Below are positions 6,595-15,285 of a stretch of DNA of 64,000 nucleotides, piece after piece. The first letter of the stretch is position 1. Each line of letters opens with the position of its first letter. The notes under the pieces are model-generated. The model searched no databases. It was not told the DNA's origin and worked only from the letters and a program-made list of their open reading frames with translations. Made by a program: the position numbers and the translations under genes. The stretch is from Duodenibacillus sp964509205 (GTDB lineage Bacteria > Pseudomonadota > Gammaproteobacteria > Burkholderiales > Burkholderiaceae_F), in NCBI GenBank assembly GCA_964509205.1, contig CAZDVW010000005.1:12840-76839 (forward strand). The letters run 5' to 3'.

Positions 6595-7653
6595 TTAATA
6601 CTCATTGAACATTCGCTGGATTTCTTTCAAATCCTTGGTCTTTGTCAACGCCAACTGCAGCAAAAGACGCGCCTTTTGCGCATTTAACGTATCTCCGTCC
6701 AAGAATTTCTCATCGGTCCAACGCTTCACGTGTGGTACCGTCGGTCCGTTTCCGACACGTGCCGAGCGAACAATCACGATGCCCTTCTTCTGAGCTTTGA
6801 CAAGACCCTTTTCCGTATTCTCGTGAATGGATCCGTTACCCGTACCGTCGTGAACGATTCCCTGCGCACCGGCTTTGACTGCCGCATTGACCATCACGTC
6901 ATCGGCATTCACATGCGAGTACACAATGTCAACGCGCGGAAGCTCGGTCATCCCTTTGACGTCAAACTCACTGGCTGTCGTATGCCGGCGTGTTGACGCT
7001 TTATAAAACTTGACCTCTCCGCCTGCGATGTATCCGAGAACTCCCAACTCTGGCGCTTTGAAGGTTGCCACATTTGTCGTATTTGTCTTTGTGCCGTCGC
7101 GTGCGCCGTTAATCGTATCGTTCATCACGATGAGAACGCCCTTGCCCGCAGCTTCTTTGCTGATCGCAACCCGTACGGCATTTAAAAGATTCATCGGTCC
7201 GTCAGCGGAGATGGCCGTTGCCGGACGCATGGCCCCGACCAAAATCACGGGCTTATCGCTTTTTACGGTCAGGTTTAAGAAATAGGCCGTCTCTTCTAAT
7301 GTGTCCGTTCCGTGCGTAATCACAATGCCCTGAACATCCTCTCTTTTTAAGAGTTCATTGACGCGATTGGATAATTTCAAAAGTGCGGACGTCACCATGT
7401 TGTTGGATGACATCTTGAAGATTTGTTCGCCGTTGACAGTCGCGATTTCCTTGATCTGCGGAACCGCATCAATCAAGGTCTGAATGCCGATCTTTCCGGC
7501 CTCATACCCCGTTGTCTGCGCCGTCGATGTGGCGCTTCCGGCAATTGTGCCTCCCGTGGCCAAGATGTGAACACCGGGAAGCGATCCAGCCGCTACAGAA
7601 CCGACAACAGAGGCAATAGCTGCTGCGATGAGTGCTTTTTTGAAGAAGGTCAT
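6595..7653 (-). CDS. ansB: Periplasmic type II L-asparaginase
   Basis: Hydrolyses L-asparagine (often also glutamine) to aspartate and ammonia in the periplasm. The 352-residue product has a signal peptide (MTFFKKALIAAAIASVVGSVAA). Both catalytic threonine motifs are present: ATGGTIAG at the start of the mature protein, and HGTDTLEETAYF about 80 residues on. The subunit signature TNTTNVATFKAPELG also fits type II enzymes. A good ribosome site (CGAGGAG) precedes the ATG. It is a single gene with its own terminator. Secreted asparaginase fits an amino-acid-using anaerobe that feeds aspartate to fumarate respiration, but that use is inference. Confidence 0.95.
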   Translation of the reverse strand: MTFFKKALIAAAIASVVGSVAAGSLPGVHILATGGTIAGSATSTAQTTGYEAGKIGIQTLIDAVPQIKEIATVNGEQIFKMSSNNMVTSALLKLSNRVNELLKREDVQGIVITHGTDTLEETAYFLNLTVKSDKPVILVGAMRPATAISADGPMNLLNAVRVAISKEAAGKGVLIVMNDTINGARDGTKTNTTNVATFKAPELGVLGYIAGGEVKFYKASTRRHTTASEFDVKGMTELPRVDIVYSHVNADDVMVNAAVKAGAQGIVHDGTGNGSIHENTEKGLVKAQKKGIVIVRSARVGNGPTVPHVKRWTDEKFLDGDTLNAQKARLLLQLALTKTKDLKEIQRMFNEY

Positions 7654-7673
7654 AAGATACTCCTCGGTTAATC

Positions 7674-7697
7674 GCTCGGCTCGGGAGTGAGCCGAGC
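7674..7697 (-). promoter_or_regulatory. Perfect 9-bp hairpin in the ansB leader
   Basis: GCTCGGCTC, 6 bases, GAGCCGAGC, about 20 bases before the ansB start codon and just upstream of its ribosome site. No U-tract follows on the minus strand, so it is more likely an mRNA-stabilising or regulatory stem than a terminator. Confidence 0.5.
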
Positions 7698-8056
7698 TTC
7701 ATTTTGAGTTTATCAATTCAATCAAAGAAAAAGACCTTGCAATTTCTGCGGTTTTCCCTAACACTCGCATATGACTAATGTATGTTTCTTGTATATCAAT
7801 CGTATAAACAGACAATTTCAGCGTTCTGATTAGTTTCTTTCTTCCCAAAAAATCTTGCAACCGTCAACCCGCTATCCTCTTTAATGCCCATCGCACACGC
7901 GACCGCTTTTTGTTCTCCGAGCAAATCCGATAACGCCTCTTTGCAATCCGACTGATGCGAAAGACGTTTAAAATGTCGTCGTTTTTTCGCTTATCGGATT
8001 CACCCTGATCAGTTCCTCTTGCTGCAGGATGTTTTTTACTAATTACTCAAGCAGAT
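7698..8056. other. Divergent intergenic region between ansB and an MFS gene
   Basis: About 360 bases that must hold both promoters. Minus-strand TTGATA/TATAC-like elements near 7780-7810 could serve ansB. I see no gene, palindromic regulator site or riboswitch that I can support. Confidence 0.3.
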
Positions 8057-8062
8057 TTGGCT

Positions 8063-9331
8063 ATGTTCTACGGTTGGAATTTGTGCGCCCTCTCAACCCT
8101 TGGAAACCTCATCATTCAAGGGACGGCTATCTACAGCATGAATTCGTTTATCGAGCCTCTTTTTGAGGCTTACGGCTGGAGTCGTACGGCCACCAGTGCA
8201 AGCATGGGATTGGCCGCTCTCGTCGGCTTCGGCTGCGCCCCGCTTATCGGAACGCTCGATATGCGCATCGGCTCGCGAAAGATGATGTGTCTCGGCTCGC
8301 TTGTTGCCGCGCTTGCGCTTTTCGGAATGGGATCGACTTCAAACTACTGGATCTTTACGGCGTGCTTTTGTCTTGTTTGGGCTGCCAGCCAATGTTGCGG
8401 CGGCCTTGTTGCCAACGGACTGCTCTGCCACTGGTTTAAGGTTCATCGCGGAATTGCCTTCGGCATTGCCGCCGTCGGCATGTCGTTTGCCGGATCACTC
8501 ATTCCGATTTTTTCTCTTTTCTGTATTTCACGCTGGGGCATTTCAAACGCCTATTACATCCTCGGCGTTTGTGCGGCTCTCCTGTTTATCCCGTGCCTCT
8601 TAATGGTTCGAGAAAAGCCGGAGATGATGGGGCTCGCTCCGGACGGCATCACTCCGGTCAAGAACGAAGAGACGCCTTCTGAAACCATTGCCGCAGAAAA
8701 CGCCCATGAAGCACACCACAAAGAACCCTCGGCACGGCAATTTTTGTGCATGAAGGAAATCTACCTTATTGGTCTTGGCGCCGGTCTCGGCCTCATGTGC
8801 GCCTCCGGACTCATGTCGCAGTTAAAACCCCGCTTTACCGAACTCGGCTATGACTCCGTTACGGCCATGACATTCATGTCCATTGCGGCGATTTCCTGCG
8901 GCTTGAGTAAATTCTTCTGGGGATGGCTTGCCGACACGATCCGACCGATTCGGGCGTTAAGAGTCGTGATGACGCTTCACGTGATTGCGCTCGGGCTCTC
9001 CGTCTTACACTTTGACTATTGGACAACCTGCCTATACTGCGTCTTTATGGGAGCTTGCTGCGGTTCGTACTGGACGCTTCTTCCGGCCGTCGTCGGCTTT
9101 TATTTCGGGCCCTCGCATTTTCTGGCTACATACCGGTTCGTCAGCTTCTTTCTCTTGCTCAAGTCCTGCGCCTATCCGATTCTCGGCTATTCGTTTGACA
9201 TGACGCAAAGCTATGAAGCCGGCTACCTCGTTTACCTCGTACTTGTCGCAATCGGCCTTGTCTTGACGCTCTTTATTGATGAAAAGAAAGGTTCAGAATA
9301 CGAGGCGATGATTCGAAGAAAAGCCGCATAG
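8063..9331 (+). CDS. MFS transporter (monocarboxylate/oxalate-formate type)
   Basis: A 12-helix major facilitator of about 422 residues. Helices are evident throughout, with a polar central loop (about 190-225, rich in Glu and His) between the two six-helix halves. The inter-helix 2/3 loop has DMRIGSRKMM, the usual MFS A-motif position, and after helix 8 WGWLADTIRP. The general pattern fits the organic-acid (oxalate:formate antiporter or MCT-like) branch; the substrate cannot be read from the sequence. The ATG at 8063 or a TTG two codons earlier may be the start; neither has a strong ribosome site. A terminator follows at once. Confidence 0.8.
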   Translation: MFYGWNLCALSTLGNLIIQGTAIYSMNSFIEPLFEAYGWSRTATSASMGLAALVGFGCAPLIGTLDMRIGSRKMMCLGSLVAALALFGMGSTSNYWIFTACFCLVWAASQCCGGLVANGLLCHWFKVHRGIAFGIAAVGMSFAGSLIPIFSLFCISRWGISNAYYILGVCAALLFIPCLLMVREKPEMMGLAPDGITPVKNEETPSETIAAENAHEAHHKEPSARQFLCMKEIYLIGLGAGLGLMCASGLMSQLKPRFTELGYDSVTAMTFMSIAAISCGLSKFFWGWLADTIRPIRALRVVMTLHVIALGLSVLHFDYWTTCLYCVFMGACCGSYWTLLPAVVGFYFGPSHFLATYRFVSFFLLLKSCAYPILGYSFDMTQSYEAGYLVYLVLVAIGLVLTLFIDEKKGSEYEAMIRRKAA

Positions 9332-9339
9332 CGTTATTG

Positions 9340-9375
9340 ATGAGCGGGCGGATGCACCTCTGCCCGCTCATGTCT
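9340..9375. terminator. Bidirectional terminator between MFS and LysE genes
   Basis: ATGAGCGGGC (9340-9349) pairs perfectly with GCCCGCTCAT (9362-9371), followed on the plus strand by GTCTTT. Lies between two convergent genes. Confidence 0.65.
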
Positions 9376-10011
9376 TTAAAGGAACGGCTTTGCGGCAAGC
9401 CAAAGAACCAGCAGTCCGATCAAAAGGAAAATCACAGCGCTGATTCGGTTTAAGTGCTTTGCACCGGACTCACCCTCAAAAAAGCGGCGCGCGTGCGCAG
9501 CCATTACGGCATAAAGAAGGCCCGCCCCAAAAACCATCACGGCATAAACGACGATCATAATCGTCACTTGTGGCCAATACGCGACGTCTGTCGCAATAAA
9601 TTGCGGGAAGACGGAGATCGTGAAAATGAGCGGCTGCGGATTGGTAAGCGAAATCAGAACCGACTTCCAAAAGAACGTGTCTTCCTCATTTCCGGCATGC
9701 TCTTTGACCTTAATGGCGCCATGGCCGGACTTAATCCAGCAGCGCCAGGCCAGATAAAAAAGCACTAAAGCGCCTGCGACCTTAATCCCCGCATAAAGAG
9801 CCGGACTTTTGGAAATAATAATTCCCATTCCCGAAAGGCCGACAATTTGCAAAATGGCGATGCCGACAGCGAGCCCGAGGACAGCAAAAACTGTCTTTTT
9901 CCAGCCGCGTTGAAGTGACAAACCAATCACCATAATGAACCCGATTCCGGGCGTGATGATGTTGGCAAAACTCGTAATCAGGAAAAGACTGAATAAAGAC
10001 CAGACAAGCAT
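9376..10011 (-). CDS. LysE/RhtB family amino-acid exporter
   Basis: A 211-residue, six-helix inner-membrane protein. The N-terminus ITSFANIITPGIGFIMVIGL matches the family's conserved start around the TPGP-like motif, here TPGIG. The central SLTNPQPLIFTISVFPQFI is the second conserved LysE signature (NPK/NPQ). The family exports amino acids and related small molecules such as threonine, homoserine or lysine; the substrate is not known. GGAAAG precedes the ATG. A single gene, convergent with the MFS carrier. Confidence 0.85.
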   Translation of the reverse strand: MLVWSLFSLFLITSFANIITPGIGFIMVIGLSLQRGWKKTVFAVLGLAVGIAILQIVGLSGMGIIISKSPALYAGIKVAGALVLFYLAWRCWIKSGHGAIKVKEHAGNEEDTFFWKSVLISLTNPQPLIFTISVFPQFIATDVAYWPQVTIMIVVYAVMVFGAGLLYAVMAAHARRFFEGESGAKHLNRISAVIFLLIGLLVLWLAAKPFL

Positions 10012-10314
10012 AAATCTTTCTTTCCAGTGAAAGTCCTTTTTTCGTTGTGTGTTGATGACACAGATCGCAACGGCGCGACTATAGACGAAGTCGTTACGGC
10101 GTGCAATCTGAAAGTTTTTCTAAATTTTTCAACACATTTTGGAAAAATCCTTTCGCACGGATTGTTTCTGAAAGATTGGGAAAAATTCTCTTCTTGCGGC
10201 AAATAAGATGAGAAAAATTCGCCTCAGAGTTGCAACGTTTTTGTGAAACGTCGCAACCCGCTATAGACGTAAATTACATGGAGAAAATCTCTTTTCTGTC
10301 AAGCACCTGCAACT
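10012..10314. other. Intergenic region with one strong inverted repeat
   Basis: About 300 bases between hsdR and the LysE gene. It contains GTTGCAACGTTT (10229-10240) and AAACGTCGCAAC (10246-10257), an 11-of-12 bp stem with a 5-base loop and no U-tract. It may still end hsdR transcripts or be a regulator site. No gene is seen. Confidence 0.4.
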
Positions 10315-13300
10315 TCAGAATCTTTGCAGAGGCTTCAGCTCAAAGCGAACAAAATCTGCAACAGCCTCTTTGAACGAACGCAGGTACGTAACCTTTGGCT
10401 TTGTTCCGCCTGCCGCCTTATAGGCTCTAAAGTCTCCCATGTCGGAGCTGACGCTTCCCGGAGAAATCTCCGATTCAGACACTTTCGACGCATAGGCTTT
10501 TAGTTCTCTATAGTTGGCACACCATTTATCAGAAAATGCTCGAATTTCTTCTTCGATCACCTCATGAATCCGCTGGCTGATGATCGTCATCGCATCCTGC
10601 TCGCGGAATTTTTCAGGATTCATCTTCACTTCAAACCAAATATCGCGCAGAACGTTGCCAATTTTCGGATTGGATTTCGCATACTCTTCGATATAGCGGC
10701 AAATGCGGGCATCTTCTGTTTCCGAGACATCCTGCGCTGCGTCCCCCGCTTCGGGCATGTGTGCTTGAATCAATTCCACCAAATACCTGAAGTTCACCTC
10801 AATTTGCTTGACAGATTCCAATTCGTACTCAACATCGACGAAGTCTTTGGCAACGCCGTCCTCCGACGGATATTCCTTTAGTCTTTCGACGGCATTGTGA
10901 TAGTGCGCCGTCAGCGCTTCGAGTTCTTTGCGACTGATATCGAATTTCGTTTCCAAATCACTTTCACTAAATTCGTCGTATACCTGCGCCTCTCCCAAAC
11001 TGCGATCTACCGCCTGAAAAGCTTTTACAAAGGCCATCTGCTCTTCCCTGGATCCTGACTCAATCAGTTTGACCACAGAATCCAACGTCGGGGCGATCTT
11101 TCGCAGTTCAGCGACCGCCTTTTTGCATCGTTGCATTGTCTGCTTCCACGAGGGAGCGGCCACATCTGCAACGCTCCCGTTGGAATAGAGCAAAAGCGCT
11201 TCGTTGATGCAACGTTCATAAAGTGCCGGTGTCTGCATCGTCACAATCTGACCGTAGCGCTTTGTTTTGTCATACAAACGATTAGTTCGGGAAAACGCCT
11301 GAATGAGATGTTGCGGTTTCATTGGCGATCGATCCAAGAAGATAGTCGAGAGACAAGGCGCATCAAATCCGGTCAAAAGCCGATCCACCACGATAACAAG
11401 GTCCAGCTGCGCTTCGCGAGAGCGATAACGTGACTTCTTGCGAGCCAACCGATCGTTGAGTTCAGCGTTATAGGCTCCGAGCGTATCCAGACCCCAATTT
11501 GTACCGAACATCTCGTTGTAGTCCGCCAAAGATTCCTTCATTTCATCCTGATCCGCCATCGCTCCGTCTTGATTGACGCCGACAGTGTAGGTGATGGCAA
11601 TTTTTGGGAAATCCGGCAGAAGTTTTCGAATGTCTTCTTCAACTTTGCCTGCTTTTACAAACTCTTTAAAAAGTTTGTAGTACCTCTGAGCCACCTTGAT
11701 AGAGGGAACCGTGAGAATGCCTTCATAGGCTTCGCCTGCCGGGGAACTGAGTTTGAACTTGGCGGCCGACTTGTTGACAATGTAATCAATCACTGCATGG
11801 CGATGTTCATCGTTGTCGTAGAGACCTTCGCCATTGGGCGACAGAAAATGCCGCACCACTGCCGCTTCAATGTCTTCCGACTCCTTCTCCTTCATGTCCT
11901 CTTCCGAAAATAGATGCATGTCGACGGCCATCTTTGCAAATTTTTTTTGAGAAAATCCCATGCTCTGGATTTGGAAACCCAACACAGCGTTATCTGCGAT
12001 AGCCTCTTTAATGGTGTACTTGTGCAAACAAGGTTTTCCGTAAAGATCGTCTGTCGTCCGAGCAAGATCTCCCTTGCGGGCTCGCATGTTGTCTGCAAAA
12101 ATAGGCGTTCCGGTAAAACCGTACCAAAGGCTTCGATCAAAAAAGCGTTCAATTTGACGCTTCGTCTCAGGCGTGACCGCACGGTGGCATTCATCCACGA
12201 TGAAGGCAATGCTCTTTGTCTGAATGCGTTGGGAAATCTTCTTGTACTTTTCCTTCGTCTCCTCTTCCGTGTAGCGTCGGATGATGATTTGCAACTTTTG
12301 AATCGTTGTAACGATGGCACAGCGATCCTTGCTTTTCAGTTTTTCTTCCAATGCACGCGTGTCATCGGTGTTCTCCACATCGATGCCGTCACTGTCGGCA
12401 TAGGACAGAAAAGCAGCTGTTGTTTGTTGATCCAAATCTTTGCGATCGATAAGAAAGATCGTCTTATCCACGCTCGGAATGTCAAGGAGGTTTTTTGTCA
12501 CCGTATACGACGTCAGCGTTTTTCCAGATCCCGTCGTGTGCCAAATGTAGCCGGAACGACGCTCGCGCGAAGCCTTTCGGATTTCTTCAATGGCATGAAT
12601 TTGGTAGGGACGAAGCAAAATAAGTTTCTTACTCTCATTGTCCAGAACACTATATTTGCCAAGCATTCGATGCGCCATTGGGATATTGAGTGCGGCTTTG
12701 GCAAAGGCCAGATAATCGTCAACCGCTTCGTTCTTTTCGTTTACCCAGCGAGTCAAAAACTTCGCATTCAGATTTCCGTGATTGTCCGCCGCTATGTAGC
12801 GCGTTCCGACGCCGTTAGTGACGACAAACATCTGCACAAATCCCATGATGCCCTGAAACTTCCCTTCTTTGCCGTATTGTTGCAACTGACGAAAGGCATC
12901 CATATAAGGATGATCGGCATTTTTTAACTCAATGGCAATCATCGGCAAGCCGTTGATGAGAAGCGTCACATCGAAACGTCTGTCTCGTTCGCTTGTCTGA
13001 TCCTTTGGAGAACGGTACTGATGAATGACTTCATAACTGGAATTACCGCCCGTCACTTCACGGTTATTAACGGCTAGGAGATTAACTCGTCCGAGTTTCG
13101 CATCCTCTCGTTCCAGAGGAATCTGTGCCATACCGTTTTCTCCGGCGAGCCAGCGCGCCGCCTTGTAGGTAGTGATCGCTTGTTCACACAGAAAAGACTT
13201 GATGCGTTTCATCTCAACATCGGTGAGCAATACGCCCTGCAACTTGTCGATGTTATTCTTATTGAGTTTGGCGCGAAGATTCTTCCAAAGGTCTTCTTCA

Positions 13301-13392
13301 CAGCGAATGTCACCGCGGTAAGTCCATTGAGATACGTCGCAGGTAAGTTGCCGAATTAGCAGATCTTCCATTTGAGATTCAAGCGTGCTCAT
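10315..13392 (-). CDS. hsdR: Type I restriction endonuclease subunit R (HsdR)
   Basis: The motor and nuclease subunit of a type I restriction system, about 1025 residues. An N-terminal PD-(D/E)xK nuclease (about 130-155) shows FDVTLLINGLPMIAIELK, with Asp and the ELK pair. A superfamily 2 translocase follows: Walker A TTGSGKT (about 289), DECH box VDECHRA (about 399), GFTGTP, then LLTGFDAP and QAFSRTNR of motifs V-VI. I chose the ATG at 13392 over an upstream in-frame start. It has GGGGAGG just before it, and its ATG shares four bases (ATGA) with the stop of the GIY-YIG gene, a coupled start. Last gene of the hsdM-hsdS-GIY-YIG-hsdR operon. Confidence 0.95.
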   Translation of the reverse strand: MSTLESQMEDLLIRQLTCDVSQWTYRGDIRCEEDLWKNLRAKLNKNNIDKLQGVLLTDVEMKRIKSFLCEQAITTYKAARWLAGENGMAQIPLEREDAKLGRVNLLAVNNREVTGGNSSYEVIHQYRSPKDQTSERDRRFDVTLLINGLPMIAIELKNADHPYMDAFRQLQQYGKEGKFQGIMGFVQMFVVTNGVGTRYIAADNHGNLNAKFLTRWVNEKNEAVDDYLAFAKAALNIPMAHRMLGKYSVLDNESKKLILLRPYQIHAIEEIRKASRERRSGYIWHTTGSGKTLTSYTVTKNLLDIPSVDKTIFLIDRKDLDQQTTAAFLSYADSDGIDVENTDDTRALEEKLKSKDRCAIVTTIQKLQIIIRRYTEEETKEKYKKISQRIQTKSIAFIVDECHRAVTPETKRQIERFFDRSLWYGFTGTPIFADNMRARKGDLARTTDDLYGKPCLHKYTIKEAIADNAVLGFQIQSMGFSQKKFAKMAVDMHLFSEEDMKEKESEDIEAAVVRHFLSPNGEGLYDNDEHRHAVIDYIVNKSAAKFKLSSPAGEAYEGILTVPSIKVAQRYYKLFKEFVKAGKVEEDIRKLLPDFPKIAITYTVGVNQDGAMADQDEMKESLADYNEMFGTNWGLDTLGAYNAELNDRLARKKSRYRSREAQLDLVIVVDRLLTGFDAPCLSTIFLDRSPMKPQHLIQAFSRTNRLYDKTKRYGQIVTMQTPALYERCINEALLLYSNGSVADVAAPSWKQTMQRCKKAVAELRKIAPTLDSVVKLIESGSREEQMAFVKAFQAVDRSLGEAQVYDEFSESDLETKFDISRKELEALTAHYHNAVERLKEYPSEDGVAKDFVDVEYELESVKQIEVNFRYLVELIQAHMPEAGDAAQDVSETEDARICRYIEEYAKSNPKIGNVLRDIWFEVKMNPEKFREQDAMTIISQRIHEVIEEEIRAFSDKWCANYRELKAYASKVSESEISPGSVSSDMGDFRAYKAAGGTKPKVTYLRSFKEAVADFVRFELKPLQRF

Positions 13393-14057
13393 TTCGCCTC
13401 CCCTTTCTCTTGGTCGGACTTCGCTTCCGCTTGTGCTCGCCACTCAACAAGCGTCTTCCCAAAATACGTAAAAAAGAGAGGACCCTGATAAGCTCCAGAG
13501 GCGTTGCGCATCGACTCCGGCAAAAAAACTTTGGTAAACCCCGAAAGCGTCCATTGCTTCCCTTCATGTTCGATGTGCCGATCATCGGCAATACGAACCT
13601 TCTTCCCTGTTGGTCTGAAAACGATGATGTCTCCTTGCTTCAGGCCAATCTGACTGAATCGGAAGTTGGGCTTATGAGAGGGCTTTCCGGGATGTTCTGG
13701 AAGAATCGGTTTATTGTCTTTGTACTGCGTGATTTCTGCGTCATCAAGCGGCATTGCGACAATTTTTAAAATCTCGAGCGCTTTCTGCGGCGGCACGTTG
13801 AAAAACTCACGATTCCGACGAATACGCAATTTCGTCAGTGCATCGATCATCGTATGAACGGACTTCTCGACTTCATTGAATTTGGCCGTTTTCAACGTAG
13901 CGTATATCTTGAAAGGCAATGGTACTGCTGTGTTATCCAGTTCCTTGGAGCGAACATCCACAGGGCGATTGCTCTTACCGATCTTTACCCAATCTTCACG
14001 GAAACTGTCGTTCGTCAGGATGTACACAAATCCTTTTTCTTTAGCTGACTTTCTCAT
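13389..14057 (-). CDS. GIY-YIG family (T5orf172-like) protein inside the hsd operon
   Basis: 222 residues. The N-terminal 95 residues resemble the T5orf172/MUG113 branch of GIY-YIG nucleases: GFVYILTNDSF, then VKIGKSNRPVDVR and REFFNVPPQKAL. The C-terminal half contains GDIIVFRPTGKKVRIADDR and a short KQWTLSGFTKVFL stretch that I do not recognise as a named domain. The start ATG has GAGGAG 7 bases upstream. It lies 10 bases after hsdS and overlaps hsdR by 4 bases, so it is translated with the restriction genes. It may modulate or add to restriction. Nuclease activity is inferred from the fold only. Confidence 0.75.
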   Translation of the reverse strand: MRKSAKEKGFVYILTNDSFREDWVKIGKSNRPVDVRSKELDNTAVPLPFKIYATLKTAKFNEVEKSVHTMIDALTKLRIRRNREFFNVPPQKALEILKIVAMPLDDAEITQYKDNKPILPEHPGKPSHKPNFRFSQIGLKQGDIIVFRPTGKKVRIADDRHIEHEGKQWTLSGFTKVFLPESMRNASGAYQGPLFFTYFGKTLVEWRAQAEAKSDQEKGEAK

Positions 14058-14067
14058 GTAAAACTCC

Positions 14068-15285
14068 TCAGACGAACATCTGCTGCATGAAGGCTTGCTT
14101 CTGCCTCTTTAGTTCTGTGATTTTGCGTTTGGATAGCGCGATCTTCTCGTCGAGAGTGGTGAAGAAGGATGCGATTTTGTGTTGCTCATCAGAGCAAGGG
14201 AGATGTATTGGTATTTTTTTTAAATTAGACGGAGATATTTCGAGGAAAGTTGAGCCACTCGCTCTAATACTAATTTCTCTCTGAAAACAAGGTTCCAAGA
14301 CTGCATAGTACAAAAATTCATTCAACACTCCGTCCTTGCAGATCAAAGATTGAAAGCCTTGATTGGTACAAACATCTCCGTCATACAGGTGAATCGAACA
14401 AGCACCAATTGTTGCTCGAGTTGTCAATAACAATGCCCCCTTAGGAAGAAGTTTGGCACTTGAATTTTTGACACCTTCCTTTGTTATTGTTCGTCTACTA
14501 GAGTGGACATATTTTGAATCTATTTCCGTTGGTGTCAACCATTGAATATTCCCATCCCAATATTCAGGAGAAGAAGTACTCGGAGTTCCTCCTCCACAGA
14601 GGTTAGCGACATCTGCAACGGTGAAATCACTCAACTCTGGATACTCCGTCCCATCATCTCGCCTGAACCGAATCTCCTTACTGAAGATTTTCTGCATTAA
14701 CCCTTTTTTAAGGCGTTCCATGCTGACAAGTTTGCGCTCAGCTAGTGAGATCTTTTCATCCAACGTTGTGAAGAATTCGGCAATTTTGCGTTGCTCAGAA
14801 AAACTAGGAGTGTTGATTTCAATTTCGCTAACCTTCGTTGGATTGATATGAACAACACTCTTTCCCTGAGCAATTCTCAAAATTTGCCGACGACTTGTAG
14901 CATTTATCGAATAACTAAGAAAAATTCCTTCACAATTTTGGCTACGAAGCACTAATAGATCCCCACCATAAGCCACTCCTTCTTGTTGAATGCAGGTAGC
15001 CTTAGCAATATCCTCCGCTGTCTCTCCCGACATCGGAAGAACAACATCTCCCTTTCTACTCTTTATAAGATTTTTTGAAACGCTCGTTCTGCTAGTAACA
15101 CAACTGGCTACCTCGGCGTATGCCGTATATAGTTCTCCGTACAGCAAACAGGGGGTACATCCATGAGGATCTAAATCACTCTTCGATAAAGTCCCTCCTT
15201 TTGAAAGGACGACACATTCCTTCAATTTTCTCCGTGCCCAGTCATGACAATGGTCATTTTTGAATCTCAGCCTTGGATTCGTCAT
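14068..15285 (-). CDS. hsdS: Type I restriction specificity subunit S (HsdS)
   Basis: Recognises the two halves of the target DNA. About 405 residues with the usual layout: target recognition domain 1, central helix, target recognition domain 2, C-terminal helix. The two helices are internal repeats: FFTTLDEKISLAERKL near 170 and FFTTLDEKIALSKRKI near 380. The second recognition domain contains GGGTPSTSSPEYWDG and WLTPTEI, typical of the family. The recognition sequence cannot be read off. The ATG at 15285 shares ATGA with the hsdM stop and has AAGGAG upstream, so it was preferred over an in-frame start 18 bases earlier. The recognition domains are more AT-rich than the neighbours, as is usual for hsdS. 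Confidence 0.93.
   Translation of the reverse strand: MTNPRLRFKNDHCHDWARRKLKECVVLSKGGTLSKSDLDPHGCTPCLLYGELYTAYAEVASCVTSRTSVSKNLIKSRKGDVVLPMSGETAEDIAKATCIQQEGVAYGGDLLVLRSQNCEGIFLSYSINATSRRQILRIAQGKSVVHINPTKVSEIEINTPSFSEQRKIAEFFTTLDEKISLAERKLVSMERLKKGLMQKIFSKEIRFRRDDGTEYPELSDFTVADVANLCGGGTPSTSSPEYWDGNIQWLTPTEIDSKYVHSSRRTITKEGVKNSSAKLLPKGALLLTTRATIGACSIHLYDGDVCTNQGFQSLICKDGVLNEFLYYAVLEPCFQREISIRASGSTFLEISPSNLKKIPIHLPCSDEQHKIASFFTTLDEKIALSKRKITELKRQKQAFMQQMFV

Noticed and set aside
10229..10257. Inverted repeat after hsdR as a transposon end or attachment site
   Set aside because: Only one copy, no recombinase gene and no direct repeats nearby; treated as a plain stem.
11914..12927. 337-codon open frame opposite hsdR
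   Set aside because: Lies fully inside the helicase domain of hsdR, which has all its motifs.
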